From Clarireedia homoeocarpa (Eukaryota > Ascomycota > Leotiomycetes > Helotiales > Rutstroemiaceae), in NCBI GenBank assembly GCA_001465935.1, contig LNKV01000090.1:1-36675 (forward strand): a stretch of 36,675 nt of DNA. The letters run 5' to 3'. The notes under the pieces were generated by a model, which saw only the letters and a list, made by a program, of their open reading frames with translations, was not told where the DNA came from and ran no database searches. A program made the translations under genes and the position numbers. Shown here in pieces: positions 20,022-29,035 of the stretch (the stretch's first letter is position 1; each line of letters opens with the position of its first letter).

Positions 20022-20308
20022 GAAAGTTGTTACAATCAGGTTCAATATTCCTATATATCCTCTCTTGTATGAATCTCATTCCTTCCCATGTTTTTTAGTA
20101 AAATTTAATAGTTTTAAAAACCTTTTTGACTGTAGATATATTCTTTCCCCAATCTAGATAAACTACTTCTACCAGCGCTTCAACCGTCGATGCAGCAGTC
20201 TCTTGCGGTACATGCTCTTTCTGTCACGGATGTCTTGTCACCCAGTTCACCAATCCGCTTTTCTAAGTTAGTTGACTCAATTTCTCATTCATATATAGGT
20301 TTTTCACC

Positions 20309-20602
20309 TTGTTAGAGCTTTTCTCTATCAAGATGAATCTTTATAGTTACCTTCAAGTATGTGCAACGTACCAGTGCTTTCATCGGAACTATACCACAGC
20401 CCCAGAGAAGCCTCTTGTAAAATGGAGTCTCCGAGGAGAGCGAGATGTTTATTTCTCTGTGCGTCACCTTCTATATTTTTATTTGGGACCGATGCTCTTG
20501 CATATTGAGCAGCTATATATTTCAGCACGAATCACCACCAGAAGATTATATACCCACCTCGAACAATCACTAGATCCTGAAGATTTAAATACTGAGCATT
20601 AA
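20309..20602 (+). CDS. Unidentified small open frame
   Basis: 97 codons if read from a TTG; 89 from ATG 20333. Aromatic-rich, with two Cys near the start (QVCATYQCFHR) and a basic middle. No family recognised. It lies 300 nt after the IFI6-like gene in the same direction and could be an exon of a separate gene or a chance frame. Confidence 0.2.
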   Translation: MLELFSIKMNLYSYLQVCATYQCFHRNYTTAPEKPLVKWSLRGERDVYFSVRHLLYFYLGPMLLHIEQLYISARITTRRLYTHLEQSLDPEDLNTEH

Positions 20603-20671
20603 GAAATCTTAACAGCATACGGAAGAAGCCAGCCTGTTAGTATACAATTTTTTACCCTCAGACCTAACTAG

Positions 20672-20739
20672 AGGCCCGCGGTAGTATGTCTATACTACCA
20701 GCCGGTGAGCGCGTTTTGCCCACGTACCAGCGCGGGCCT
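20672..20739. repeat. GC-rich palindromic element
   Basis: AGGCCCGCG (20672-20680) and CGCGGGCCT (20731-20739) are exact inverted repeats enclosing a perfect hairpin, GGTAGTAT-GTCT-ATACTACC (20680-20699). The GC content is far above the surroundings. It could be a tiny foldback/MITE or the 3' end of a larger element; no target-site duplication was identified. Confidence 0.45.
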
Positions 20740-21662
20740 ATGCCGGTAATCCGCTTTTGACGGCTGGCTGAGCTAGAGCCCTGCGGACTCGGACCTTCTT
20801 CCCTTCCGAATGCTTGCTTTCTCCAGAGTTGAATATTTTCTCAAAATAGAATCAAGCTTACTCAGAACTTATTCGTAGTTCGAAATCAGTAGTTTGATAT
20901 CGTCGTTTTGATCATCAGTGGAGGAGTCATCCAATGACCCTTGATCGTGGATAGACAGTTGAACTGACAAACAACGGAATGAAGCCCTCTCAATGCGCAT
21001 GTTAACTAGTCATGCTCTCCGCAAGCGTCTCGTGTATTTTGGACGCATCTCCAGATAAGTTGAGTGACAAGGATATTCTCATCAATCCCGGAGCCAAACG
21101 ATATCGTAAACAGGAACCCACAATAGCGACTTATTTGAGAAAATAACAAGGTCTATGGCAAAGTGAATCGAAAAATCACAGTTACATAACTTAAAGTAAA
21201 ATTGCGAAAATGTTGAGAAGAAATGGTACAATCCAAGGGTAAATAACTGAATAGCCCAGCAAACGCCAACCTTTGTAGTATTGATTGTGCCTTGGGTCCT
21301 ATTGATACTGTGGGACATTGCCTAACATGCCTGTGAGCCAATCCTGTTATAACAGCACAGCAGCCTGCAGCTATGTTGCTGCACCTCACCAGATCTCATG
21401 GAGCAGTCTCACTACTGAATTCCGCCTGTGATTCTGCCTGGACACAGAGCTCTTGTCTAATAATTATGGGACGAGCATAGTATATGTCCGATCCACTGCC
21501 CTTTTCGTGTCTGTTTTGTCCCATGAATCGAGTGTATGCGGAATTCCGTAACTTTCATCAAACGTCTCGTAGAGCAAGCCGCATTCAGAAAAGAATATTC
21601 GGTAAATTACACAGCCACAAGCCACATTTCTGATCTAGAACTAATTTCACCATGCAAAAAAA
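20740..21662. other. Intergenic, nothing recognised
   Basis: About 0.9 kb. Short overlapping frames on the minus strand (21389-21082) have no recognisable content. Confidence 0.4.
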
Positions 21663-21685
21663 CCCCGATTACACCGTAATCGGGG
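21663..21685. repeat. Perfect 10-bp stem hairpin
   Basis: CCCCGATTAC and GTAATCGGGG are separated by ACC: a 10-bp stem with a 3-nt loop, preceded by an A-run. It lies in the 240 nt before the 3' end of the converging minus-strand gene, so it may be a terminator-like structure or an old transposon end. Confidence 0.45.
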
Positions 21686-21818
21686 AGGAATAGTGTTAGG
21701 TACCTACTTTTTATCAAATTTGCCCGGGCGAGTCGAAAGGTACCGGACGAAGACGAAAAAATGACACCGGACGCCAACGCTGGGACCACACCTTAAATTT
21801 TGTATGAGGAAGAAATGA

Positions 21819-21833
21819 CACCGGAGTCCGGTG
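21819..21833. repeat. CACCGGA-G-TCCGGTG palindrome and partial repeat
   Basis: A perfect 7-bp inverted repeat around one G. The preceding AAATGACACCGGA also occurs about 50 nt upstream (AAAATGACACCGGACG, near 21758-21774), so this 80-nt interval has internal repetition, with GC-rich ends (GCGCGCGC). Confidence 0.35.
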
Positions 21834-21897
21834 CGCGCGCCCATGAGGGATAGATATATAGACAAATATAGGCGAGATAGAGGTTAGAGGTTAGCAA

Positions 21898-23267
21898 TTA
21901 GCCTTTATTCCCTAGACTACCGAAGTATATGTTGCCGACATCTTTATCATGGTACGATGCTGGAACCTTCTGATACAAAGAGTCTTGATGTTTGCCCCAA
22001 TGATGAACAATATATCCGCTGCCAGGACGTATGCTTTCTGCAGAGTATACGGGTATCTGTGGTATCTTCTGCTTATGGAATCCGTCCGACCCAATATAGA
22101 TAATAAATAATGCGCCTTGATCAGCTCCGCTGACCTGGCCATGTAGAAAGCAATCTCTGAATTTCCCTAACCCAGCGGCTACTGTATCGAAGACCGGAAT
22201 ATCAGTACCTAGGTTCGAGCCTGCTTCCTCATGTTTATCAAGTATTTGCCGTAACCTTATATTCCTCGAGTCATTCGGGATAATGGCCTTGAATTGACAG
22301 GCGGGGTCAATTCGTACCGTATAGTCTGGCTCGTCATCTTCCCACTCTTTACCAACGGTCGAACTTGGATCCCTTTGTAATACAATCTTTGGGTCTTCCA
22401 TAACAATGATATTACTGCACCAGAAAAAATCCCATACTAATGTCTGTCCCTGCGCATTGACTTTGAATGTATCGAGACCTGCTTCCCAACTAGACTCATA
22501 ACTCTTCGTAATATCAACGACCTCTTCCGGCTCCAAATCAGTATAACTTTCAATTTCATTCCAACGGAAGATCTTTCCACAACCTTCCAGACCTGTGATA
22601 GAGCTACCATCCGAATACATATCCTTTTACTGCTTCAAAGTTGAAGTAAGAGACCCAGCTTTAGATTTTAAGATTTTCCAAGGCTCGCCATATGACTCCT
22701 TCTTCTTCCAGAGTAGGATGACTGGGTCAAGTGCATTTTCGCTCATCTTATCGTTCATAGAAACTACCAAATAATCGCTTTCCATTTTCAATGCAGATAT
22801 ATCCCATGAATGATAAAGCTCTGGGATTATTGGATTGTTTTCTTCCTCCGTAAGTGTCTGAAGTTCAAGGTCGATCTGTTAGGAGGTTATAGATGGTAAA
22901 GTATGTGCATATCGACCAGTTCCTATAATCAAATGATCTGAATCTAATGTAATAGCTGCATCTCCATAATCCTTCAATCGATATCTTTCTCTAATATCTG
23001 TATCTTTATAATCATTGACTTCAGACTCGGATGCAGACTTAGGTTTACTAATCCATAATTTATAAATCTGAAAAGCATCAAGTCGAAGAAGAGTGACATC
23101 ATGATCGCCAGAATAGAAAATAGTATAATTTTCTAAACAAAATTAATTATTTCACTTAAAGACTATACTATATTGAATTAAGTCTCTTACCCATTTGTTA
23201 GTAAAAGAGATGTTAGAAATGGCTGAATATTAGAACATATAATAGATGAGCCTGTTTCGTTTTCCAT
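21898..23267 (-). pseudogene. Broken gene of unknown, possibly beta-propeller, type
   Basis: I do not recognise the family. On the minus strand one frame runs from 23130 to 21898 with two in-frame TAA codons (22881-22879 and 22629-22627); translation on either side is equally protein-like. Pieces such as YSGDHDVTLLRLDAF, ITLDSDHLIIGTGRY, ISALKMESDYLVVSMND and VILLWKKK recall irregular WD/propeller blades, but this is weak. The last 240 codons (from ATG 22620) are uninterrupted and end GNIYFGSLGNKG. A plausible first exon (23267-23191, then GTAAGAG donor and TTTAG acceptor at 23133) joins out of phase, another sign of decay or of a wrong exon choice. A TATA-like CCTATATAAGAG lies near 23775 on the minus strand. 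Both stops could derive from CAA. Confidence 0.45.
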
Positions 23268-23900
23268 GATGATAATTATAATTAGTTTAAATAATAATTC
23301 TATAAAGTATAATATAGTATTGAATGTTTAGTAATGATTTAATTGCATAAAGTAATTTGAAAGCCAAACTATTTCATGTAACTAGATAATATTTGCTTTA
23401 AATATTAATGTAGTTTTGTGAGAACAATATTAATGCTGACCCAATTTTTCTTTATACTATAATTATACAGTGACTTTTGATATAAGCTAAAGTATATACT
23501 ATTTTTAGATATATAAGATTGCAGGATAACTTGTACTTATAATACCAAAATAGTACGGGTATCAGTATCGCTAAATTTTATTTAAAAATTTGATAATAAT
23601 AATTAAATTTCAAATATCTTCTTTCTATACTATTTCGAAATTTATCATAAATCATATACTTGAGTAATGAATTCAATTGTGATGATACGTCTCGTAGAGA
23701 ATCAGATAGACCTTAGAATTATCAACTAAAGAGCTAACTACAGGCTGGAAGAGGTACGCTCTTATATAGGCCAGCGTATCACGTGCGTACACTAGCTTAC
23801 ATGTACGATTCAGCCGGAATCGTTACATCAATATAAATAATTTAAATTTTTATCATCAGTATAGTATCCAGTTTTACCTTATAGCTTCTAATATATCGTG
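23268..23900. other. Very AT-rich intergenic
   Basis: About 630 nt, strongly AT-rich between 23270 and 23660, consistent with heavy C-to-T decay. A TATATAAGAG box sits near 23775 on the minus strand. No coding content seen. Confidence 0.45.
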
Positions 23901-23904
23901 GTAT

Positions 23905-24558
23905 AGGATGGGTACTACGATGGGTCCAGAGCCTTTTAGATAATATATCCCAGACCTATACTGTGTAATCCAAAGATCTAGACTACCTGCTTGCCGTCAG
24001 GCGAGAAGGCGACTGAGCGGACCCAGTCTTTATTGATAGCCTGTTCAAGTTGATGACATTTGACATTTGCGTTCGTATTTCATCTTAAGGCTATTCACTG
24101 CAGTTCGCAAGATAATTGGCGGTTCGTTTAGGAACTCTATTACATGAAAGTTCCGGTCTTGTATCGTTCTACCAAAATCATACTGAAACATACTACCTAT
24201 CCCCACTCGAGGTTCACTGACCACAATATCACCAAGACGAATATTGTGCTTTGCGCTTTGGGGCACCACCACCGATTCCGACCATTAAACCGATTCTAAT
24301 ATTGGCAAAACTGTGCAGCATATCTCTGACTACAATAGCGACAGAAGTTGTACCATATTCTCTGCTAAGTAATACAACAATAACAATATTGTATTTTCCC
24401 ATGTTGCCAAATATATAGTTATTGTTGTCATTAGGAGATATATATTCGGGTTCTTCGTGCTCTTCGTCGACGAAAACTTCTACAGCAACGCCCTCCGTGC
24501 TTATGGCGCAGATGCAGCCGATTGTATAGCCCTTAGGATTTAACATACTGACTAGCAA
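23905..24558 (-). pseudogene. NLR relic: PNP_UDP domain running directly into WD40
   Basis: The N-terminal part is a purine/uridine-phosphorylase-like domain typical of fungal NLRs: YTIGCICAISTEGVAVEVF, HEEPEYISPNDNNNY, then LMVGIGGGAP and RLGDIVVSEPRVGIGSMFQYDFG. A frameshift near 24255 separates the last two. A second shift comes from a 7-bp tandem duplication (TGACATT twice, 24054-24067). After it the sequence reads QLEQAIN, then KDWVRSVAFSPDGKQVV and a SLDYTV-stop-VWD blade: WD40 repeats as in HET-E/NWD-type NLRs. The whole NACHT ATPase domain that normally lies between is absent, so the relic is an internally deleted, frameshifted copy. Such proteins act in self/non-self recognition and defence; this one cannot function. 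Confidence 0.8.
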
Positions 24559-25260
24559 AGCAGTGAAAGCAAATCAGATGTATGTAAGTGACTTAGAAGA
24601 CTATTTTGGACTAGATTGGATCGGCTTAATTGCAAACTCTCTTATGACACTCGATAGCTTTGAACTTGCTCAAAAAACAAAAAAGATTAGAGCATATAAT
24701 ATTACCCAAGAAAGATGATCTCCAAAGTATTATTGCAGATACTCCTATGAAAAGAGATGAAGTACAAATGCTAGAACCTTACAACGCTTGCTAACGAATA
24801 ATGGTACAGTTGGTTGCGAACATTACAACTAAGCTGAAGATACTAGCTGACAAGATTTGAAAGATGTTTGAGTTGTTATAAGAAGATAAAGAACAGTAAA
24901 TTTATTCTGCAATCGAGAAGCTAGATCAATTATGGAATTGAATTTGCTCATTCAATAAGAAGAGGTAAAGAAAGGATAATCGATGAGGAGGTTATCGTTA
25001 CGTGGCGATCATGATGAAACGGTTTACCTTTTTCGATGAGATTGACACAACTCGACAGCGAGCTGGTATAAAGCTGTATATGATTTAAAGACTAATTGAG
25101 ACCGATTAGAAGATAATTAGATAGTAGTTTTATTGTTAACTAATGAGAACAATGAGATTTAGTACGATCGTATGATATTTGAGATGAACCTGACCAGAAT
25201 CTTAACCTGCCTTTTATCTACTAGACTCCAACTACCACTTACAAATATTCAGACCCCAGT
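24559..25260. other. Degenerate AT-rich stretch
   Basis: About 700 nt with no frame above 60 codons. Lysine- and glutamate-rich fragments in several frames suggest a decayed gene or transposon, but no motif can be named. Confidence 0.35.
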
Positions 25261-25305
25261 TTGGTATATATATATAATCTTAATGCTTGTATTATGATTA
25301 CTGAA

Positions 25306-25611
25306 ATGGCTTCGAACTCATTATTCTTCTGGACGATCAATCGCACACCTGCCAAGATCGTATTTATCAAGTGGCCCACCCCCGAAGACGAGAGCGACGA
25401 CGAAGAAAGGGAGACCGAAAGCGAAGGAGAAGAGCAAGTCATACCCGGTTTATTGAAGGGTGTTCTGGATGATATAGCGAATGAGAGAGCCAAGGCAGTA
25501 CATATAGCGCTCAATCCTCCGGATAAGGTTGGTCCTGGCATCTTGGAGGTATCAGAGGCAAAGCACAGAACTGCTGAAGCATCAACACCATTTACACCAA
25601 AAAATGGATGA
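25306..25611 (+). CDS. Unidentified acidic open frame
   Basis: From ATG 25306 about 101 codons are open. After FFWTINRTPAKIVFIKW comes a strongly acidic run (DESDDEERETESEGEE), then a helical stretch (LLKGVLDDIANERAKAVHIAL). Protein-like fragments continue downstream in other frames to about 25900, so it may be the head of a decayed longer gene. No family recognised. Confidence 0.25.
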   Translation: MASNSLFFWTINRTPAKIVFIKWPTPEDESDDEERETESEGEEQVIPGLLKGVLDDIANERAKAVHIALNPPDKVGPGILEVSEAKHRTAEASTPFTPKNG

Positions 25612-26196
25612 AGTTAGACGGGACTTTGCTGAAGCGGGTATAATGTATAATGATAGTAGAAGAAGCGAACTCGATCATAAGGGAAGATGATGTCACTAAG
25701 AAAAATAAGAAAGAGGCGAAACACAATTTATAAAGAGTATTGAAGAATATTCAACACAAGAAGATTGTCGTAGTACAACGGATAATAAAGCATAATGAGA
25801 TAAACGCCTTGACTAAATTTGAGGTATAGTAGAAAGTTATCGTCGTATCGGAAGCCTTCGAGAAGAGGATAGACAAGTACAGAGCTTTTTTCAAGGACTA
25901 CGAAAATTGACCGTAGAAGAGGTGAAGGTAATTAGTCTAACTATAGGGGGTACTGAAAATGATAGTCTCAGCAAATCCACGTCAAACCGTTGTATGGGGA
26001 AAATAAATGAAGATAAAAAGCAGCGCTTCGTTGAAGTCAGAGCCCTCTCCTTGAACAAGGTACGCCAAACCCGAACAGGCTCATGCTATACTCAACATAG
26101 TTTCGCCAAACCCAAACAGGCTGATCCTCCCCCTCAAACACCGCCCTCTGCTAACCATCTCATATTCTGGTAGATAATGAGAAGGGTCGGCGGAAT
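25612..26196. other. Decayed continuation, nothing named
   Basis: Lys/Glu-rich peptide fragments in shifting frames (for example MDEVRRDFAEAG at 25610) look like the remains of the gene above. A frame at 25907-26173 has no recognisable content. Confidence 0.3.
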
Positions 26197-26661
26197 TCAA
26201 TGCTTTTTCGAATAGATACAGTAAACACACGCCCTCAACTTAGCAATCATCTCCCGAAAGCTTTCTTCCTTATTGTGCCTTACCATACAGCCAAGTTCGA
26301 ATAAATAATCTTCATTCGCTTCTTCTATTTGAGGATCAATTTTCTTGAGCCAAAGTATCACGTCTTGAAATTCCTTGTATAGGCCCGATCTCGATACTAG
26401 CATACTAGTAAGAGCAACTCTTCGGTAACAGCTAACAGAAGGCGTATTTGAGTTGTTGGAATATTCTTCGAAGCGGACTTTCTTAGGAAGATTGAGGTGC
26501 GGGTATTTTGCTTAAAGCAATTAGAAACTGAGATAGCTGATTTCCAATCTATGAGCAAGACATCAGACTAAAACAGGAACTACTTACTAGGGTCGCTGGT
26601 CTGATTGATAACATCAAAGTTGGCCGATCTTTTTCGCTTCATTGAAGGCTTACGATCAAGG

Positions 26662-26700
<39 letters not shown>

Positions 26701-27463
26701 CCATTTTCTTGTTTTTCTTCTTCTTCTTCAGTTTCCAAATCATTCTGACAGCAAGAAACATCTGCCGATACTGTAATGGCTGGTGAAAGCGTAACTTCAG
26801 TATCGATGTTCTTGGCAGCTGATATATTTGTTGTGTACTTAGGAGGTGGGCCGTCTGGAAGGGGGTGCATGCTTGTGTTAGTATCATGTGTTGGCAGCTT
26901 TTGCCCATATGATCCCGTATTGGAAACAGTAGAGTTAACATCGAAAGTAGAGGAGCGTTGTTGCTGTTCTTCTCCACCGATTTTCTCATCTAGAGCAAAA
27001 GCTGCCCACTAATTGCATACCATGCCGTTCTTGTGTTCTTGTGATGCTCAATGATCTTCATAAAGTTGATGCTATCATTATTCATTTCCCCTGCACTGAC
27101 CTTTTCACAAAGACACCTAAGTAGGTGATACTGCTCATTCTTGTGTCCGTTGATAGATGGTGGGGGCTCTCCATCAAGAGCGATATACACGTAAAGTTCC
27201 TTGGCCTCGGAGAGATTACGCAGTGCATACAGTGCGTCTGAACCATTTTCCGATGGTAGGAAAAGTCGTTGAGTAGTTTTAGGCATAAATACTTTGCCAT
27301 AACTACATAATTTGAATCGTAGGCGAGCATCATTTTCTCTGAGCCAAGCTTGGCTGCGCGCAACGCAGACTTTGCAGGATGTGAAGGTCCGACGCTGCTC
27401 AGAGGTTGCACAGAGAGGCTGAGCTCTTGGTTTGTATGACGAACATGTCGGCCTGTATAACAA
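26197..27463 (-). pseudogene. Degenerate gene with zinc-ribbon-like head and poly-Asp linker
   Basis: Three minus-strand pieces look like one gene. The first (27463-26990) has CSSYKPRAQ followed by RTFTSCKVCVARSQAWLREN, resembling fungal proteins with two CxxC pairs where the first pair here has Tyr for Cys; then YVYIALDGEPPPSING. A frame change near 26990 leads to a low-complexity segment (26985-26580) with EEEEE, a run of 13 Asp and a basic KPSMKRKRS motif. A donor-like GTAAGT at 26583 would begin an intron, and a final piece (26403-26197) reads FQDVILWLKKIDPQ, ending RACVYCIYSKKH. No ATG fits the first piece, and the frame change is not explained by an intron, so I call it broken. Function unknown; a nucleic-acid-binding role is only suggested. 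Confidence 0.4.
26662..26700. repeat. (TCA)13 microsatellite
   Basis: Thirteen perfect TCA units. On the minus strand they encode 13 consecutive Asp in the degenerate gene. The tract is uninterrupted, so it is probably length-variable and young. Confidence 0.9.
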
Positions 27464-27553
27464 AGAGGAGGACCTTAGGACAATGATTCGAAGAGTATTC
27501 GTTTGCTTTGACCTTTATAGGGAGAGAAAACCAAGGAGTGAGGTACGACGAGC

Positions 27554-28891
27554 ATGCCACCCTCTGATCAAGAGGTGGCTAGTAGACTGGATGGCTACTT
27601 GAGCCAGGTTTTAGCCAACCCACCTAACAAAGTGCCTCTTGCGCCTGCTGGAGGCGTAACTGACAACTCCACGACCGCTCATATAGCACAGTTCACTACA
27701 GCGGTCATGTACCTCATCAGAGCTCCCCTTGCCGAGCTCGAGCAATCAGAGCCGGCCTGAGGCTCTGCCTTCCGGAAATTCTTCGGCCAGCTGGCCGGTC
27801 GCACCATGATGGGCTTCCCACCGCCCCTCGATACCTCGACGATCTTTATCAGTCCGCCAACGCCAACTACCTCCCCCCCCACGACCCCTACAACCCTCCG
27901 CACCAAGCGCTCCCTCGCAAGAGTCCTGGGCTAGTAGGGCCCAGCGTGCAGCACATCTGCCAGAACAGCCACGCCCTCCGCCACCGCCGCCGAAGCTACA
28001 GAGCAAGGAGGATAGAAGAGTGATGATCCGTATTGATAAATATCATCCTGCAAGCCAAGAGGACTCCTATACAATAAGGCAGAAGATAGGGCAGATCCTA
28101 AAGAATGATAAGGCAGCTAAGGACGTTTGGGCGGTCTCATTTGGATTTACAGTCCTTGCGAACACGCTAGCCCAAGCGGCCTCAATCATAGCGCACGCCT
28201 CCGAGATAGAAAACGCTATTGGCTCAGCCAAAGTGGAAAGACAAGAGAAATGGACGACCTTTGTAGTCGGCCCTATCTTTAAAAGGATCCAGACCATTGA
28301 TGGAATAGTAGATCCAGTAGTAGAAGGCCATGTTCTTGCTGAGCTTCATCTAGTACGTGATAATATGCCAATCCGACGGCTTGAGTGGACTCGTCGTGCA
28401 CAAGCTGTAACAGATGAAGGTTATATCCGCGTGTGTGTGCCCTCTAGTACGGCAGCCCTATTCCCATCGAACCTACGTATCTTCTCCCGCTCAGTTTGTG
28501 TGCAGCGTGTACGGGAGCACAGCCCTACCTCTTAATGTGGACGATGCTTCGGCTTTCACCCTGATCGTTTCTGTGCACGCGATCTCCGCTGTGCTCACTG
28601 TGGTAAGCAGGACCGTGACATAGACTGCCCCAACCTTGCTAAATGTGTCAACTGCTGTGGCCCTCATGCAGCAACTGACACTGCCTGCCAGCACGCCCCC
28701 GGCACCGCAATTGGCAACTAATCAGACCAACTAAGAATGAGCTTCGTGCCATTAGGACTGCAGGTGGACAAGCTAGCGCAAAGCGTGATGCACAAGCTCA
28801 GCGGGAAAAGGAGGCAAGCATGCAGCTGCATCAAGAAACAGAGGCTATGCAGAGCAGTAGAAGAACTTCAATCTCTAGGATTGTTAAATAA
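27554..28891 (+). mobile_element. LINE (Tad1/I-like) ORF1, broken
   Basis: ORF1 (gag-like) of a fungal non-LTR retrotransposon. ATG 27554 opens a 68-codon head. After stops, the frame from 28020 carries the ORF1 core: RIDKYHPASQEDSYTIRQKI, VWAVSFGFTVLAN, VERQEKWTTFVVGPI and RRLEWTRRAQ. Near 28540-28690, in another frame, two CCHC-type zinc knuckles follow: RCAHCGKQDRDIDCPNLAKC and CVNCCGPHAATDTACQ. A charged tail (KRDAQAQREKEASMQLHQE) ends in a stop at 28891. Several frameshifts and stops inactivate it. No ORF2 follows; DNA-transposon sequence starts at 28935. The reverse transcriptase fragment at 35.6 kb may come from a related element but is not contiguous. Confidence 0.75.
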
Positions 28892-29035
28892 TATAAACTA
28901 TTTTCAAAATTTATCAATTTTATATAATATTATAACGTGGTTTATCAGTACCCGAACAATATCAGTACCCGAACAACTTTTTCAAATTCTACCACTTTAG
29001 ATAATAAATAAACAACCACAACAAGTACTATCCAT

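Noticed and set aside
21898..22620. 240-codon frame as a complete independent gene
   Set aside because: The same frame continues upstream across single stop codons with protein-like sequence, so it is more likely the 3' part of a broken longer gene.
26639..26989. Poly-Met frame (alternative reading of the TCA repeat)
   Set aside because: It results from reading the microsatellite in another frame; the Asp frame with flanking acidic and basic segments is the plausible one.
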